Shown here in pieces: positions 7,215-17,369 of a DNA stretch of 39,103 nt (positions are counted from its first letter, which is position 1; each line of letters opens with the position of its first letter). The position numbers and the translations under genes are program-made. The notes below the pieces were generated by a model. That model saw nothing but the letters and a program-made list of their open reading frames with translations, was not told where the DNA came from and did no database searches. The stretch comes from Polyangiaceae bacterium (lineage in GTDB: Bacteria > Myxococcota_A > Polyangia > Polyangiales > Polyangiaceae): contig JAICQQ010000059.1 in assembly GCA_025937785.1 (NCBI GenBank), positions 1 through 39,103 of the forward strand. Direction: 5' to 3'.

Positions 7215-8323
7215 CAGAAGCTCCCTTTCACCGAGGCCTGCGCCAAACCGGGGACCCAGGCGACGGAGACGCGGGGTGTGTGCGGGCTCGGGGGCGTCGT
7301 GCGCCCGGCAGGGCTCGACGGTTGCGACAGCACTTCGTACAGACCCCAGGCGCCCGCGGCGATCGCCACGCCGAAGCCGATGTTCGAGAAGGTGGCGAGC
7401 GATTTCGAGCTGTCGATGTCGTCCGCCGCTTCGGGCGTGCAGATGTCGTCGCTGCAGTGATCCTTCGCCGCGGAGGCTTTGCTGAGCGACATGAACCCGG
7501 TCACCGTGCCGAGCACGGCGCCGGCGCCCGCGATGCCGAAGGCGATGTAGGCGCGCGTCCGGTCGGGCTGTTCAACCGGGGTGGCAGCTGGGTCGACAGG
7601 CGCAGGAGGCGGCGCTTCTGCGCCGGGCGGTGGGATCTGTTCCGGCGCCGGTTCGGGCTCGGCTGCGCCGGCAACCAGGTTCACCGAGACCGTGGTGCTG
7701 CCGCCTTCTTCCAGCTTGAAGCGCTGCTCGGCGGGCTGGTAGCCGGGCGCCGTGACCTGCACCACGTGTTCGCCGGGGTTGGCCTTGTACGGCAAGCCCA
7801 CGGCTGCCGGGGGGATCTGCGCCGAGTCGACGAAGAGGGTCGCTTGAGCCTCTTTGGGCCAGACCTGGAAGGTCGCCGAGGGAATGCGGGTCGCGAGCTG
7901 CGCGGCGAGCGTCGAGGCCTCTTGCCGAGCCGCCGGCATCACGCTTGGCTCGCCGGGGACGACGGGGAGGTTCGCCACCTCGATGGCCATGGCGCGCGCT
8001 TCCACCAGCTTGCCCAGCGCCGTCAACGTCTTGGCGACTTCGATGCCCGTCGTTGGCACCTTCATGATACCGTGAGCGGCCTGGTAGCGCTGCAGGGCCC
8101 CGGCATTGTCATGGGCGGCGCGTAGTCGGTCGCCGTCGTCCATGAGGCTCCGCGCGGTTTCCTTCTCAGCGTCGGTCGGCGCGGCCCACGCGGGTCCGGC
8201 CGCGAGCAGGCACGCGCCCAGGAGCAGGGCGCAGAAGCCCCTCAGCTCAAAAGCCCCGGTACTTCTCGCCGGGAGGTGCGGTGGGGGTTTGCGGTCCCTG
8301 GTGGGGTGCGGAAGCTTGGTCAT
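7214..8323 (-). CDS. PEGA-domain protein with TPR-like N-terminus
   Basis: 369 residues from the ATG at 8323. A hydrophobic signal segment (LRGFCALLLGACLLAAGPAWA, residues 28-48 in the long form) is followed by a helical TPR-like region (about 50-95) and a PEGA-like beta domain (about 150-215) with NPGEHVVQVTAPGYQPAEQ. Then come a Pro-rich linker and two membrane segments near 265-285 and 315-338. PEGA domains decorate surface or periplasmic proteins and often accompany kinases. The start is uncertain: the ATG lies 77 bases inside the kinase gene and has no clear ribosome site. A CTG at 8245, right after the kinase stop, would begin exactly at the signal peptide. Confidence 0.8.
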   Translation of the reverse strand: MTKLPHPTRDRKPPPHLPARSTGAFELRGFCALLLGACLLAAGPAWAAPTDAEKETARSLMDDGDRLRAAHDNAGALQRYQAAHGIMKVPTTGIEVAKTLTALGKLVEARAMAIEVANLPVVPGEPSVMPAARQEASTLAAQLATRIPSATFQVWPKEAQATLFVDSAQIPPAAVGLPYKANPGEHVVQVTAPGYQPAEQRFKLEEGGSTTVSVNLVAGAAEPEPAPEQIPPPGAEAPPPAPVDPAATPVEQPDRTRAYIAFGIAGAGAVLGTVTGFMSLSKASAAKDHCSDDICTPEAADDIDSSKSLATFSNIGFGVAIAAGAWGLYEVLSQPSSPAGRTTPPSPHTPRVSVAWVPGLAQASVKGSF

Positions 8324-9902
8324 TGCTAGTCGAAGGGTTCTTGGAAGTGCCAGGGGTTGAAGAGCCGGATTTCGCGGAGGGCTTGAAGGGCTTGATTTTC
8401 GTGCCAGGGGGGGGCGTTGGTAGCTTGCCACTCGCGGGCGGCGCCTCGGGAGGATCGACCGAAGGGTCGATCGACGGCGCACTCGAGGAGGCCGCGGGCG
8501 GTGGGGCCGGTGAATCCGCTGGATCCGCCGCGGGCGAGGCGGGCGGTGTCACCGCCGAGCTGGGAGCTTGCGCGGCGGGTTGCCCGGCGGGCACTGTCTC
8601 TTCGATGATCGCGGGCCGCGTTGGCTCGCCTGCCCAAAAACGCGACGCCGCGAAGACCCCGCCGGCCAGCACGAGCACGCCGAACAACGCGCCCACAGCT
8701 ACCAGGCCAGAGCGGCTCGTGGGCACCTCGGGCACGTTCACCGTGGTCCCGATATCGGTGGCCTGTGGCGGAGCCTCCGGGTTGGTCCCCGTGCCCAAAC
8801 TCATCCCCGGCGCCATCCGGATCGTCCCGGCCATGCCGCCCGGACCTGTGCCGGGTCCCGTGCCCGGGTGCACGTAGCCTGCGGGTCCCGTGCCGGCGCC
8901 TGGACCCGTGCCGGTATCCACGTAGCCAGCGGGGCCCGCGCCTGGCCCCGTCCCCGGACCGGTGCCCGTCTGCACGTAACCGCGGTCGGCGGTCGTCGCG
9001 CGCACGGCGCCTGGCAGCGAGCCCGCGGTGATGGGCATACCCGGCAGCGCCGACCGCCGCTGCACGAACGTCGCGAGCTCCGCGGCGAACTCTTTCACGG
9101 TGGAGAAGCGCGCGTTGCGATCGGTCGCGAGGGCACGCGCGATGAAGCCGTCGATCTCCGGATTGATGGGCACCAGCTGACTCGCCGGTGTGTACACGCC
9201 TCGATGCACGGCGAGGCAGAGGTCGCCGTAGGTGGTGCCGTCGAACGGCAACCGCCCGGTGATGGCTCGGTACAACACGACCCCGAGCGCCCAAATGTCG
9301 GTGCGGTGATCCGCCTGTTTTCCTTCGAACAGCTGCTCGGGGCTCATGTAATGGGCCGTGCCGATCACACCACCCGTGTGGGTCAGACGCTTGTCCTCCT
9401 GATTTTGGGTCGCGCGCGCGATGCCGAAGTCGAGGATCTTCACGAACGGGCGATCGCCGGCGAGCAGGAAGATGTTCTCGGGCTTGATGTCGCGATGCAC
9501 CAAGCCCAGGCCGTGCGCCGTACCCAGCCCGGCGCAGACCTGATCGAGGATGAAGTACGCCTCCTCGATGCTGAGCGTTTGTTTGCGCTCGAGCAGCTGC
9601 CCCAAATCTTCACCATCGAGCAGCTCCATCACGATGAACGGTTGGGGGAGCTCGGTGACGGTGATGCCTTGGTCGAGCACCTGCACCACGTGCGGACTCT
9701 TCACCTGCGCGACCAGCTGCGCTTCGCGATCGAAGCGGCTGCGGGCGGCGGTGTTGTTCAGCATCGTCACCGACAGAAATTTGACGGCGACCTGCGTGCG
9801 CAGCCGAAGATGGTCGGCGACCCAGACGCTGCCCATTCCCCCGGCGCCGAGAAGCCGGACGAGCCGCAGGTACTCTGCTACTTGGTCGCCCGACTTGAAC
9901 AT
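8247..9902 (-). CDS. Transmembrane Ser/Thr protein kinase (Hanks type)
   Basis: 551 residues. The kinase domain (about 10-275) has the Gly loop GAGGMG, Lys41 (VAVKF), HRDIKPEN with catalytic Asp138, DFG at 158-160 and the SPEQ form of the APE motif at 187-190, so it should be active. A linker of GTGPG/YVxTG repeats (about 300-375) leads to one membrane helix near 398-423 and a 128-residue Pro/Ala/Ser-rich C-terminal tail, presumably outside the cytoplasm. The start used is ATG 9902 (MFKSGDQVAEY); an in-frame GTG at 9920 is possible. Longer frames upstream are shadow-like. It overlaps or abuts the PEGA gene, heading a three-gene operon. Confidence 0.93.
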   Translation of the reverse strand: MFKSGDQVAEYLRLVRLLGAGGMGSVWVADHLRLRTQVAVKFLSVTMLNNTAARSRFDREAQLVAQVKSPHVVQVLDQGITVTELPQPFIVMELLDGEDLGQLLERKQTLSIEEAYFILDQVCAGLGTAHGLGLVHRDIKPENIFLLAGDRPFVKILDFGIARATQNQEDKRLTHTGGVIGTAHYMSPEQLFEGKQADHRTDIWALGVVLYRAITGRLPFDGTTYGDLCLAVHRGVYTPASQLVPINPEIDGFIARALATDRNARFSTVKEFAAELATFVQRRSALPGMPITAGSLPGAVRATTADRGYVQTGTGPGTGPGAGPAGYVDTGTGPGAGTGPAGYVHPGTGPGTGPGGMAGTIRMAPGMSLGTGTNPEAPPQATDIGTTVNVPEVPTSRSGLVAVGALFGVLVLAGGVFAASRFWAGEPTRPAIIEETVPAGQPAAQAPSSAVTPPASPAADPADSPAPPPAASSSAPSIDPSVDPPEAPPASGKLPTPPPGTKIKPFKPSAKSGSSTPGTSKNPSTSNDQASAPHQGPQTPTAPPGEKYRGF

Positions 9903-10081
9903 AACCTCGAGAGAATTCACCGGGACCGTTAACCTTGCAAGCACGATCGGGGGCGACCCCGCTAGGCGCCCGTTTTCCTTGAAGCAGCTGCTTTTCGAGC
10001 TGGGCGAAACCATCGAACACACGCCGAAGAAGTGGCCGCTCGCCTGTCCAGGGCGCTTGACAGGCGAGGTCGACGAAGGCG

Positions 10082-11626
10082 CTACCGATGCACGACGAAG
10101 GTCGTGGCGGGGCCCTTGCTCGGGACCCAGCGCACTCCGTGCCAGCCGGGCGGGACGGCTGGCTCGGTGAACTCGTAGAGCCAGCGACCGTCGATGGGCG
10201 AAACGTTGACGCAGCCGGCGCTCTTCAGCTTGCCCCAGTCGTTGTGCCAGTACGCTCCATGCAGGGCGTGGGGACCACTGAAGTTCTGTGTCCACGGCAC
10301 GTCGGAGTGAATGTACTCGCCGGGCGCTTCCATGGTGGCGGTCGCGAACTTACCGCTGATGGGGAACGTTCCCGTCGGGGTGGAGGCAGTTTCCAGCGGA
10401 TCTTTGCCGGGCACCGGTGTCCCCCCGCGGCCTGGCGAGATCAGCGTCACGTACACGGGCGTGTTGCCTTCGTACGCGATGAGCCATCCGCCCCAGACGC
10501 TCGCTTCCATCCAGGTCGCGCGCTTGCCTTCGGGGAGGCCCGTGCGGTCGGCGTCACCAACTTTCGTGCCCCAGGGCGTGGTCCCACGGGGTTCGGGCAC
10601 GACGGCCTCGCTTTTCTTGACGAACAGCGGCGAGCCTGCCACGCCGAGGTACTCGTCCTCGTCGACACGCACCGACTCGCCGGAGAGGGCGACGTGGCTC
10701 AGGCGCGCGAAGCTCTTGCCATTGGGCGAGAAGCTCCCGTCGCTGCCGCGCACGTACTGCGGTCGATCGCTGCCGCGAAAGAACGCCAGCGGAAGCTTGG
10801 CGCCCTGACCCAGCTCGACACCCTTGAAGGTCACCTGTTCGTACGGCTTCACCAGCTTTTTGGGCACCCAGGTCATGTCGGCCGCCAAGAGGTAGCTGCC
10901 GTCGTCGCGCGCGAGCTCCGAGGAATAAGCGACCGTCGACTGCGGCAACAGCCGCGTGCGGCCTTCGTACACCGTCTGGGGCAGCGTCACGAGGCTGAAC
11001 GGATCGCGATCGAGGCGAGCGCGGGCGAGGAACGCCGTCGCGGTCTCGCTGGCGACGCTCGCCGGCTTCAGCACCGCGGGAGCGTCCTCCAACTTCGGCA
11101 GCTGCGTGTAACGCGGCAGCCCGCGCGACTCGCCGTAGGCGTGCGGCCAGGCCGTCGCGAGATCGGGGGCGTGCGGTGCGAGCGCGCGCAGCACGGGATC
11201 GTTCGGGTCGAGGGTGGCGCGCTTGCCGTCGACGCAGACGAAGCCGCGAGGCTCGATGGCGTACCAAGTTTCGCAGCCGGGGCCGTAGTGCACTTTGTCG
11301 CTGCGCAACGCTACCGACCCGCCCGTCCACAGGTAGCCGATCCACTGGAGTTCGGCGCTGGGAAACTCGCGGATCCACACGAAGCGAGACTTCGCGTAGA
11401 CACGCGGACCAGGGGGGACTGCTGCTGCTGGTTCGGGAGTGGTCGTGGGACCGGTTGCAGCCTTGGCAACCTCGGGCGGAGCCGCCTGAACCGCCGCCAC
11501 CGAAGCCGACGGTTTCGCGGAGGGTGAGCTGGAAGCTGGGCCCTGTTCGGAGTGAGAGCAGCCCAGCGCCAGCGTCCAGGCGGCGGCGATGCTCCAAGTC
11601 GGGCGTGTCAGGGCTGTGGGCGGCAT
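10082..11626 (-). CDS. L,D-transpeptidase (YkuD type), lipoprotein
   Basis: 514 residues. The signal sequence ends in LALGC (Cys23), then comes a Ser/Ala/Pro linker, so it is probably anchored to a membrane and faces peptidoglycan. The C-terminal catalytic region (about 370-490) has TFPISGKFATATMEAP and then HALHGAYWHNDWGKLKSAGC (His and Cys472), followed by VNVSPIDGRWLYEFTEP: the HxxHG...SxGC(I/V)(R/N) pattern of L,D-transpeptidases that make 3-3 cross-links or attach proteins to peptidoglycan. The usual Arg after Cys-Val is Asn here. The central 250 residues are a large family-specific domain. It lies 179 bases upstream of the kinase and is divergent from the SpoIIE-type gene. Confidence 0.9.
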   Translation of the reverse strand: MPPTALTRPTWSIAAAWTLALGCSHSEQGPASSSPSAKPSASVAAVQAAPPEVAKAATGPTTTPEPAAAVPPGPRVYAKSRFVWIREFPSAELQWIGYLWTGGSVALRSDKVHYGPGCETWYAIEPRGFVCVDGKRATLDPNDPVLRALAPHAPDLATAWPHAYGESRGLPRYTQLPKLEDAPAVLKPASVASETATAFLARARLDRDPFSLVTLPQTVYEGRTRLLPQSTVAYSSELARDDGSYLLAADMTWVPKKLVKPYEQVTFKGVELGQGAKLPLAFFRGSDRPQYVRGSDGSFSPNGKSFARLSHVALSGESVRVDEDEYLGVAGSPLFVKKSEAVVPEPRGTTPWGTKVGDADRTGLPEGKRATWMEASVWGGWLIAYEGNTPVYVTLISPGRGGTPVPGKDPLETASTPTGTFPISGKFATATMEAPGEYIHSDVPWTQNFSGPHALHGAYWHNDWGKLKSAGCVNVSPIDGRWLYEFTEPAVPPGWHGVRWVPSKGPATTFVVHR

Positions 11627-11893
11627 CAGAGGTTGTTCTATGACGCGGTTGTCTTACACCAAGGGCGCAAACGAACGTCGTCCGAGGGTCACCCTATCGC
11701 ATCCGCCGACGGGAGACAAAGATCGGGGTTCTCGCGGCTTTTCATGGCGCTGTGGCGGCGAGTCTCGTCGCTGCCGTGAGCGCCCCCGGCGCACGTCTCC
11801 ACAAGTTGTGCAGGCTCCGGCCGTGCTCTGTCAGATCTGCGGGGGTCGCCGCGTTCGGCGCGTGGCGTGTGGTACGCTGCCGCGGGTTCACTC

Positions 11894-14365
11894 ATGACGC
11901 TTGCCGAAACACGCCCGCGGTTTGGCTTGTTCGTGCAGTCGTTCGCCAACCAGTACACGATGAGCATGGTGCGGGCGCTGCATGCGTCCGCGATCGAGCG
12001 CGGCGTGGATCTGATCGTGTTCGTCGGTGGCGACTACCGCGCCAGCCACGACTTCGCCCCGCAGCGCAACCTGGGGTTCAAGCTCGCGAATCGCGCCAAC
12101 GTCGACGGCCTGTTGCTGCTGCAGATCGGGACCCACGTCACCCCGCGCGAGCTCGGTCAGTTCATCCACGGCTTTGCGCCGCTGCCCGCGTGCACCATCG
12201 GCGTCCACTGCCCGGGGTTCCCGGCGGTGATCCTGGACAATGATCGAGCGACGCGGGCGCTCGTCGAACACCTCGTGGTCAAGCACCAGCGCCGCCGCAT
12301 CCTGTTCATCCGCGGGCCGATGGAAAATAGCGAGGTGAAGCGCCGCTTCCAGGTCTATCAAGACAGCTTGAAGCTGTTCGACATCCCGTTCCGCGAAGAG
12401 CTGGTGCTGGCGGCCAAGTTCTCGAGCGAGTCGGCGCGGCGCGAGGTGGCGCAGCGGCTCGGCAGCTCCGGCCTCGATTTCGACGCTGTCTTGGCGGCGA
12501 CGGACAGCATCGCCATTGGCGCGCTCACCGCCTTGCAACAGGCGGGCGTGCACGTCCCGGACGATGTGTCGGTGATGGGCTACGACGACATCATCGAGGC
12601 TTGGGCGACGCACCCGCCGTTGAGCACGGTGCGGCAGCCCTGGCGGATCCAGGCGGACGCGGCGCTCGACGCGCTCTTGGCCAAGCTTGCCGGCGAACAG
12701 GTCTTCGAAACCTTGCTGGTCAGCGCCGAGCTGGTGCCACGCCGCTCCTGCGGCTGCTTCGAGTCGAGCATCGAACACGCGGGCGACTCGTCGCGTCCGA
12801 GCGCGACGCAGGGCGAACCGGGCGCGTTCGGCCGGGTCGAACTCGAGATGGGCAAGCTGATGGTCGGCGCCGATCGATACTTGCCGTCGGGCTGGTCCGA
12901 CGCCTTGGCGGCGGCGTTTTACCGGGACCTCGAGACCGGCGAGCGGCAGTTTCCCAGCGCGATCGAGCAACTCTCGCGCGATCTGGTGATCGCGGGGGCG
13001 CCGGTGCGCTGGTTCCAAGAGGCCATCAGCCGCATCCGCGGCAACATCCTGCCCGGGCTCCCCGAGGGCGCCCGCGCGCGCCGCGCCGAAGATCTGCTGC
13101 AGCAGGCGCGGCTGATCTGCGCCGACGCCGCCGAGCGCCAGCAACTGTCGCGGCTGATGGATGCCGAGCGCGCGACCGAGGTGCTGGCGGACGCCACGCG
13201 GGCGCTGGTCACGAGCTTCGAGGTTCCGGCGCTGCGGGCGGCGCTCTTGAGGCAACTGCCGCGGCTCGGCATCCGTGCGGCCTACCTGGTGTTGTACGAG
13301 GGCTCGGGTGAGCCCGCCGCCAAGAGCCGGCTGGTGCTCGCCTACGACGCCGAGCGCGATGAGGAAGCTGGCGCAGGGCCTGACCGGCTCATCGACACCG
13401 AGCAGCTGGTGCCGAAAGACGCGCTGCCCGAGCGGCGCACCACGCTGGCGCTGATGCCGCTCTATTTCGAAGAGCTGCAAATCGGTGCCGCGCTGTTCGA
13501 GCTCGGGCCCGAGAACGGCGTCATCTACGAAGCGCTGCGAGAAGTGCTCAGCGCGGCCTTGAAGGGAGCGCGCTTGCGCGGTGAGCTCGCGCTCGAGGCG
13601 GCCCAGCGCGAACCGGCCGAGCGCGATCGACTCAGTCAAGAGCTCGCGATCGCGACGCGCATCCAGACCTCGATCTTGCCGAAGAACCTGCAAGTCGAGG
13701 GGCTCGCGATCGCGGCCGGCATGCTGCCGGCCACGGAAGTGGGCGGCGACTACTACGACGTGTTGCCGGTCCCCGGCGGCGCGTGGTTGGGCATCGGCGA
13801 CGTCGCGGGGCATGGGCTGAGGCCTGGGCTGGTGATGGTGATGCTGCAGAGCATCGTGGCCGCCGTGGTGGCCCACACGCCGGACATCGCCCCGCGCGAG
13901 ATGGTACGGATCGTGAACCGAGTTTTGTACGAGAACGTGCGCCAGCGCCTGCACCAAGACGAACACGCCACGCTGTCGCTGATGCGCTACCAGCGCTCGG
14001 GGCAAGTGTCCTTCGCGGGTGCCCACGAAGACATCGTCGTTTATCGCGCGCGCGCTCGGCGCTGCGAGACCATCGCGACGCCCGGGACGTGGGTAGCCGC
14101 CACCGCGGACATCGCGCAGGTGACGATCGATTCGTGCTTGGAGCTCGCGCGCGGCGACGTCTTGCTCCTGTACACCGACGGGGTGATCGAGGCTGCCAAC
14201 GCCCAGGGCGAAGCTTTCGGGCTCGAGCGTTTGTGCCGCGAGCTCGAGCGCGTGGGCGCCCAGAGCCTCGAGGCGGTTCGGGACCAGCTGCTCGGATGTG
14301 TCACCGAGTGGCTGGTCGAGCAGAACGACGATATCGCGCTCTTGGTCGCGAGGCAGCTGGAGTAG
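11894..14365 (+). CDS. LacI-type sensor / GAF-like / SpoIIE PP2C phosphatase fusion
   Basis: 823 residues. The first 295 or so are a periplasmic-binding-protein fold of the LacI/GalR type, without the DNA-binding helix-turn-helix (GLFVQSFANQYTMSMVRAL, then NVDGLLLLQIG, ILDNDRATRALVEHLV, and DDVSVMGYDDI). Residues about 430-570 look GAF-like (FEVPALRAALLRQLPRLGI). From 580 there is a SpoIIE/RsbU-type PP2C phosphatase with metal-binding Asp619 (VGGDYYD), Asp636 (GIGDVAGHG), Asp762 (YTDGVIEA) and Asp812/813 (NDDIALL). It has no signal peptide, so it is cytosolic. It likely senses a small ligand and dephosphorylates an anti-sigma-antagonist. ATG 11894 was chosen because the fold begins there. Confidence 0.9.
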   Translation: MTLAETRPRFGLFVQSFANQYTMSMVRALHASAIERGVDLIVFVGGDYRASHDFAPQRNLGFKLANRANVDGLLLLQIGTHVTPRELGQFIHGFAPLPACTIGVHCPGFPAVILDNDRATRALVEHLVVKHQRRRILFIRGPMENSEVKRRFQVYQDSLKLFDIPFREELVLAAKFSSESARREVAQRLGSSGLDFDAVLAATDSIAIGALTALQQAGVHVPDDVSVMGYDDIIEAWATHPPLSTVRQPWRIQADAALDALLAKLAGEQVFETLLVSAELVPRRSCGCFESSIEHAGDSSRPSATQGEPGAFGRVELEMGKLMVGADRYLPSGWSDALAAAFYRDLETGERQFPSAIEQLSRDLVIAGAPVRWFQEAISRIRGNILPGLPEGARARRAEDLLQQARLICADAAERQQLSRLMDAERATEVLADATRALVTSFEVPALRAALLRQLPRLGIRAAYLVLYEGSGEPAAKSRLVLAYDAERDEEAGAGPDRLIDTEQLVPKDALPERRTTLALMPLYFEELQIGAALFELGPENGVIYEALREVLSAALKGARLRGELALEAAQREPAERDRLSQELAIATRIQTSILPKNLQVEGLAIAAGMLPATEVGGDYYDVLPVPGGAWLGIGDVAGHGLRPGLVMVMLQSIVAAVVAHTPDIAPREMVRIVNRVLYENVRQRLHQDEHATLSLMRYQRSGQVSFAGAHEDIVVYRARARRCETIATPGTWVAATADIAQVTIDSCLELARGDVLLLYTDGVIEAANAQGEAFGLERLCRELERVGAQSLEAVRDQLLGCVTEWLVEQNDDIALLVARQLE

Positions 14366-14419
14366 TGACGGCTAGCCCCCCGAGAGCGTATCTGGGTGCA
14401 TGTCGTACATTGTCGCCGA

Positions 14420-17344
14420 TCAATGCGACGCCGCGCGGCGCCCGCGCTCAGGGGCTTTCCGCGCAATCGCTGCTGGCGTCTTTCGCGCACGAAGCTTGCT
14501 TTCGGAATTCTTTGCGCGGCGCCCGCTCGCGGCTTCGAGCAGTTGCTTGAGGTACAGGCCGGTGGCGGACGAGCGGACGCGCGCGACTTCGTTCGGTGTT
14601 CCCGCGGCGATCACCTCGCCACCGGCGGGTCCACCCTCGGGTCCCAGATCGATGATGTGGTCCGCGGTCTTGATGACGTCCAAGTTGTGCTCGATGACGA
14701 TCACCGTGTTTCCTGCGTCTACCAGGCGATCGAGCACGCCGAGCAACTTCTTGACGTCGTCGAAGTGCAGCCCCGTCGTGGGCTCGTCGAGGATGTACAG
14801 CGTGCGGCCGGTGGCGCGCTTCGACAGCTCCCGTGCGAGCTTGATGCGCTGAGCCTCGCCGCCCGAAAGTGTCGGCGAGGGCTGCCCGATCGGCAGGTAA
14901 CCGACGCCGACCTCTTCCAGCAAGCTCAAGGGGCCGTGGATGCTCGGGTGTGCCTTGAACAGCTCGAGCGCCTCGCTCACCGTGAGCTCGAGCACGTCGG
15001 CGATGTGCTTGCCCTTGTACAGCACCTCGAGCGTGGCGTCGTTGAAGCGGCGGCCCTGACACTCTTCGCAGCGGACGTAGACGTCAGCCAGAAAGTGCAT
15101 CTCGATCTTGCGCACCCCGTCGCCTTCACACGCTTCGCAGCGCCCGCCTTTCACGTTGAACGAGAACCTGCCCGGCGCGTAGCCCCGCAGCTTGGCCTCC
15201 GGAAGCTCCGCGAAAAACCGCCGGATCTCGTCGAAGGCCTTGATGTACGTGGCCGGGTTACTGCGCGGCGTCCGCCCGATCGGGCGCTGATCGATGTCGA
15301 TGACTTTGTCGATCAGCTCGAGCCCTTCGATGGCTCGGTGTTTGCCCACGTGCTCGCTCGAGTCGTGCAGCTTGCGGGCGAGGGCAGGGTAGAGCACGCT
15401 GTTCACCAGCGTGGACTTGCCGGCGCCGCTGACCCCGGTGACGCACGTCAGTTGCCCGACGGGAAAGGCTACATCTAGCTCCTTCAAGTTGTGTTCGCTC
15501 GCCCCCAGCACCCTGATCGTGCCGGTGGGGGCGCGCGGAGTGCGCTTGGAGCTGATCGACTGCCGCCCGGTCAGGTACGCGCCGGTGAGTGACTCCTTGC
15601 TGCGCTTCAAGCTTTCGGGCGTGCCGGCGTGGATCACCCGCCCACCCGTGACGCCTGCCCCGGGTCCGAAGTCGATCACGTGGTCGGCCGCTTCGATGGT
15701 ATCGGCGTCGTGCTCGACCACGACCACGGTGTTGCCGATGTCGCGCATGCGTTTCAGCGTGTCGATCAGCTTGGCGTTGTCGCGCTGGTGCAGCCCGATG
15801 CTGGGCTCGTCGAGAATGTAGATCACGCCGGTGAGATCCGAGCCCACCTGGCTCGCCAGGCGTATCCGCTGGCTCTCGCCGCCCGAAAGCGTCGGTCCGC
15901 TGCGATCGAGCGAAAGGTAGCCGAGACCCACCTTGCTCAAGAACGCGAGCCGCGACACCACCTCTTTCAGCACGTCGGCGGCGATCGTTTGCGCCTCGCC
16001 CTCGAGCCGGAGACCTTTGTAAAAGGCGAGCGCCTCGTCGACGGTCATGGCGCCGACCTCGACCAGCGTTTTGTCTCCCACGCGCACGTGCGCGCTCTCC
16101 GCTCGCAAGCGCGAACCCTGACACTCCGGGCAGGTCGCGTTGCCCATGAACTGGGCGTACCAGGCTTTGCTGCGCTCGGACCCGGTGCTGTTGAAGCGCC
16201 GCATCAAGCGCGGCACCAGGCCTTCCCACTTCACCTTGAAGCTGCCTTGCCCTGATTTCCCCGACCACCTCATCAGGTAGGACTTGTCACCCGTGCCGTA
16301 GAGCACCGCGCGGCGATCGCGGGCGGGGAGCTTCTTCCAGGGCAGCTTCATGTTGACGCCGAGCTGCTTCATCAGCTGCCCGCGAAAATCGTGCGCCCAG
16401 CCCTGCTTCTTCGAGACGTCGGGCCCCCACGGGACGATCGCGCCCTGATCGATGCTCAGGCTCTCGTCGGGGATCACCCGGGCGGGATCGATGGTGAGCA
16501 GCGTGCCGAGGCCGTTGCAGTTGACGCACATGCCCTGGGGGCTGTTGAACGAGAACGCTTGCGGCGTCAGCTCGGGGAACGAAGCGCCGCAGCAGGCGAA
16601 GCGCTGCGAGTAGATGCGGTCGCCGACGTCGGATTGCACGATGAGCTGCCCCTGACCGAGCTTCAGCGCGGTCTCGACGCTCTCGGCGAGGCGCTGGTGC
16701 GAGGCCTGACCCACCACCACGCGGTCGACGACCGCTTCGACGTGGTGCTTCTTGCGCTTGTCGAGGGCCTCGAGCCCTTCGCTCTGGACGATCTCGCCGT
16801 CCACGCGCAGCCGCACGAAGCCTTTTTCTCGAGCGTTCTCGAGCAGATCGCGGTGCTCCCCCTTGCGGTTCACGAGCAGGGGCGCGAGCACGTGCAAGCG
16901 GCTGCCCGCTTTGTACCCGGCGATCTGCTTGGCGATCTGCTGCGCCGTCTGCCCTTCGACGCGCTTGCCGCACGCTGGGCAGTAGGGGTCACCGATGCGC
17001 GCATATAGTACCCGCAGGTAATCGGAGATCTCGGTGATCGTGCCGACCGTCGAGCGCGGATTCGAGCCGGTCGTCTTCTGCTCGATGCTGATCGTCGGCG
17101 ACAGCCCGCGGATCGAATCGTACTTCGGCTTCTCCATCCGCCCGAGGAACTGCCGCGCGTAGGCCGACAAAGATTCGACGTAGCGCCGCTGGCCTTCGGC
17201 GTAGAGCGTGTCGAAAGCCAGCGATGATTTGCCGGAGCCCGAAACGCCCGTTAGCACCACCAATTGCTTCTTGGGGATGCTGACGTCGATGGACTTCAGA
17301 TTGTGTTCGCGTGCCCCCCGGATCTGGATCTCGTTCGGTTCCAT
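14420..17344 (-). CDS. uvrA: Excinuclease ABC subunit A
   Basis: 974 residues, the damage-recognition ATPase of nucleotide excision repair. It has two ABC modules: Walker [10 protein letters not shown] at 33-41 and GVSGAGKST near 635-645, with signatures [12 protein letters not shown] and [12 protein letters not shown]. The C-terminal zinc module is intact (CEACEGDG and CEEC). In the first zinc module the leading pair is adjacent, Cys251-Cys252, where the usual form is C-x-x-C, while Cys273 and Cys276 are normal. The basic tail after residue 945 is low-complexity. Its ATG is 25 bases downstream of the cytochrome gene stop, so the two may be cotranscribed. Confidence 0.97.
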   Translation of the reverse strand: MEPNEIQIRGAREHNLKSIDVSIPKKQLVVLTGVSGSGKSSLAFDTLYAEGQRRYVESLSAYARQFLGRMEKPKYDSIRGLSPTISIEQKTTGSNPRSTVGTITEISDYLRVLYARIGDPYCPACGKRVEGQTAQQIAKQIAGYKAGSRLHVLAPLLVNRKGEHRDLLENAREKGFVRLRVDGEIVQSEGLEALDKRKKHHVEAVVDRVVVGQASHQRLAESVETALKLGQGQLIVQSDVGDRIYSQRFACCGASFPELTPQAFSFNSPQGMCVNCNGLGTLLTIDPARVIPDESLSIDQGAIVPWGPDVSKKQGWAHDFRGQLMKQLGVNMKLPWKKLPARDRRAVLYGTGDKSYLMRWSGKSGQGSFKVKWEGLVPRLMRRFNSTGSERSKAWYAQFMGNATCPECQGSRLRAESAHVRVGDKTLVEVGAMTVDEALAFYKGLRLEGEAQTIAADVLKEVVSRLAFLSKVGLGYLSLDRSGPTLSGGESQRIRLASQVGSDLTGVIYILDEPSIGLHQRDNAKLIDTLKRMRDIGNTVVVVEHDADTIEAADHVIDFGPGAGVTGGRVIHAGTPESLKRSKESLTGAYLTGRQSISSKRTPRAPTGTIRVLGASEHNLKELDVAFPVGQLTCVTGVSGAGKSTLVNSVLYPALARKLHDSSEHVGKHRAIEGLELIDKVIDIDQRPIGRTPRSNPATYIKAFDEIRRFFAELPEAKLRGYAPGRFSFNVKGGRCEACEGDGVRKIEMHFLADVYVRCEECQGRRFNDATLEVLYKGKHIADVLELTVSEALELFKAHPSIHGPLSLLEEVGVGYLPIGQPSPTLSGGEAQRIKLARELSKRATGRTLYILDEPTTGLHFDDVKKLLGVLDRLVDAGNTVIVIEHNLDVIKTADHIIDLGPEGGPAGGEVIAAGTPNEVARVRSSATGLYLKQLLEAASGRRAKNSESKLRARKTPAAIARKAPERGRRAASH

Positions 17345-17369
17345 CTGGTCGGGCGCTCTACGGGCGGCC

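Noticed and set aside
11888..14026. 712-codon reverse frame opposite the SpoIIE-type gene
   Set aside because: Antisense shadow rich in Arg, Gln and His; the plus-strand fusion has complete domain motifs.
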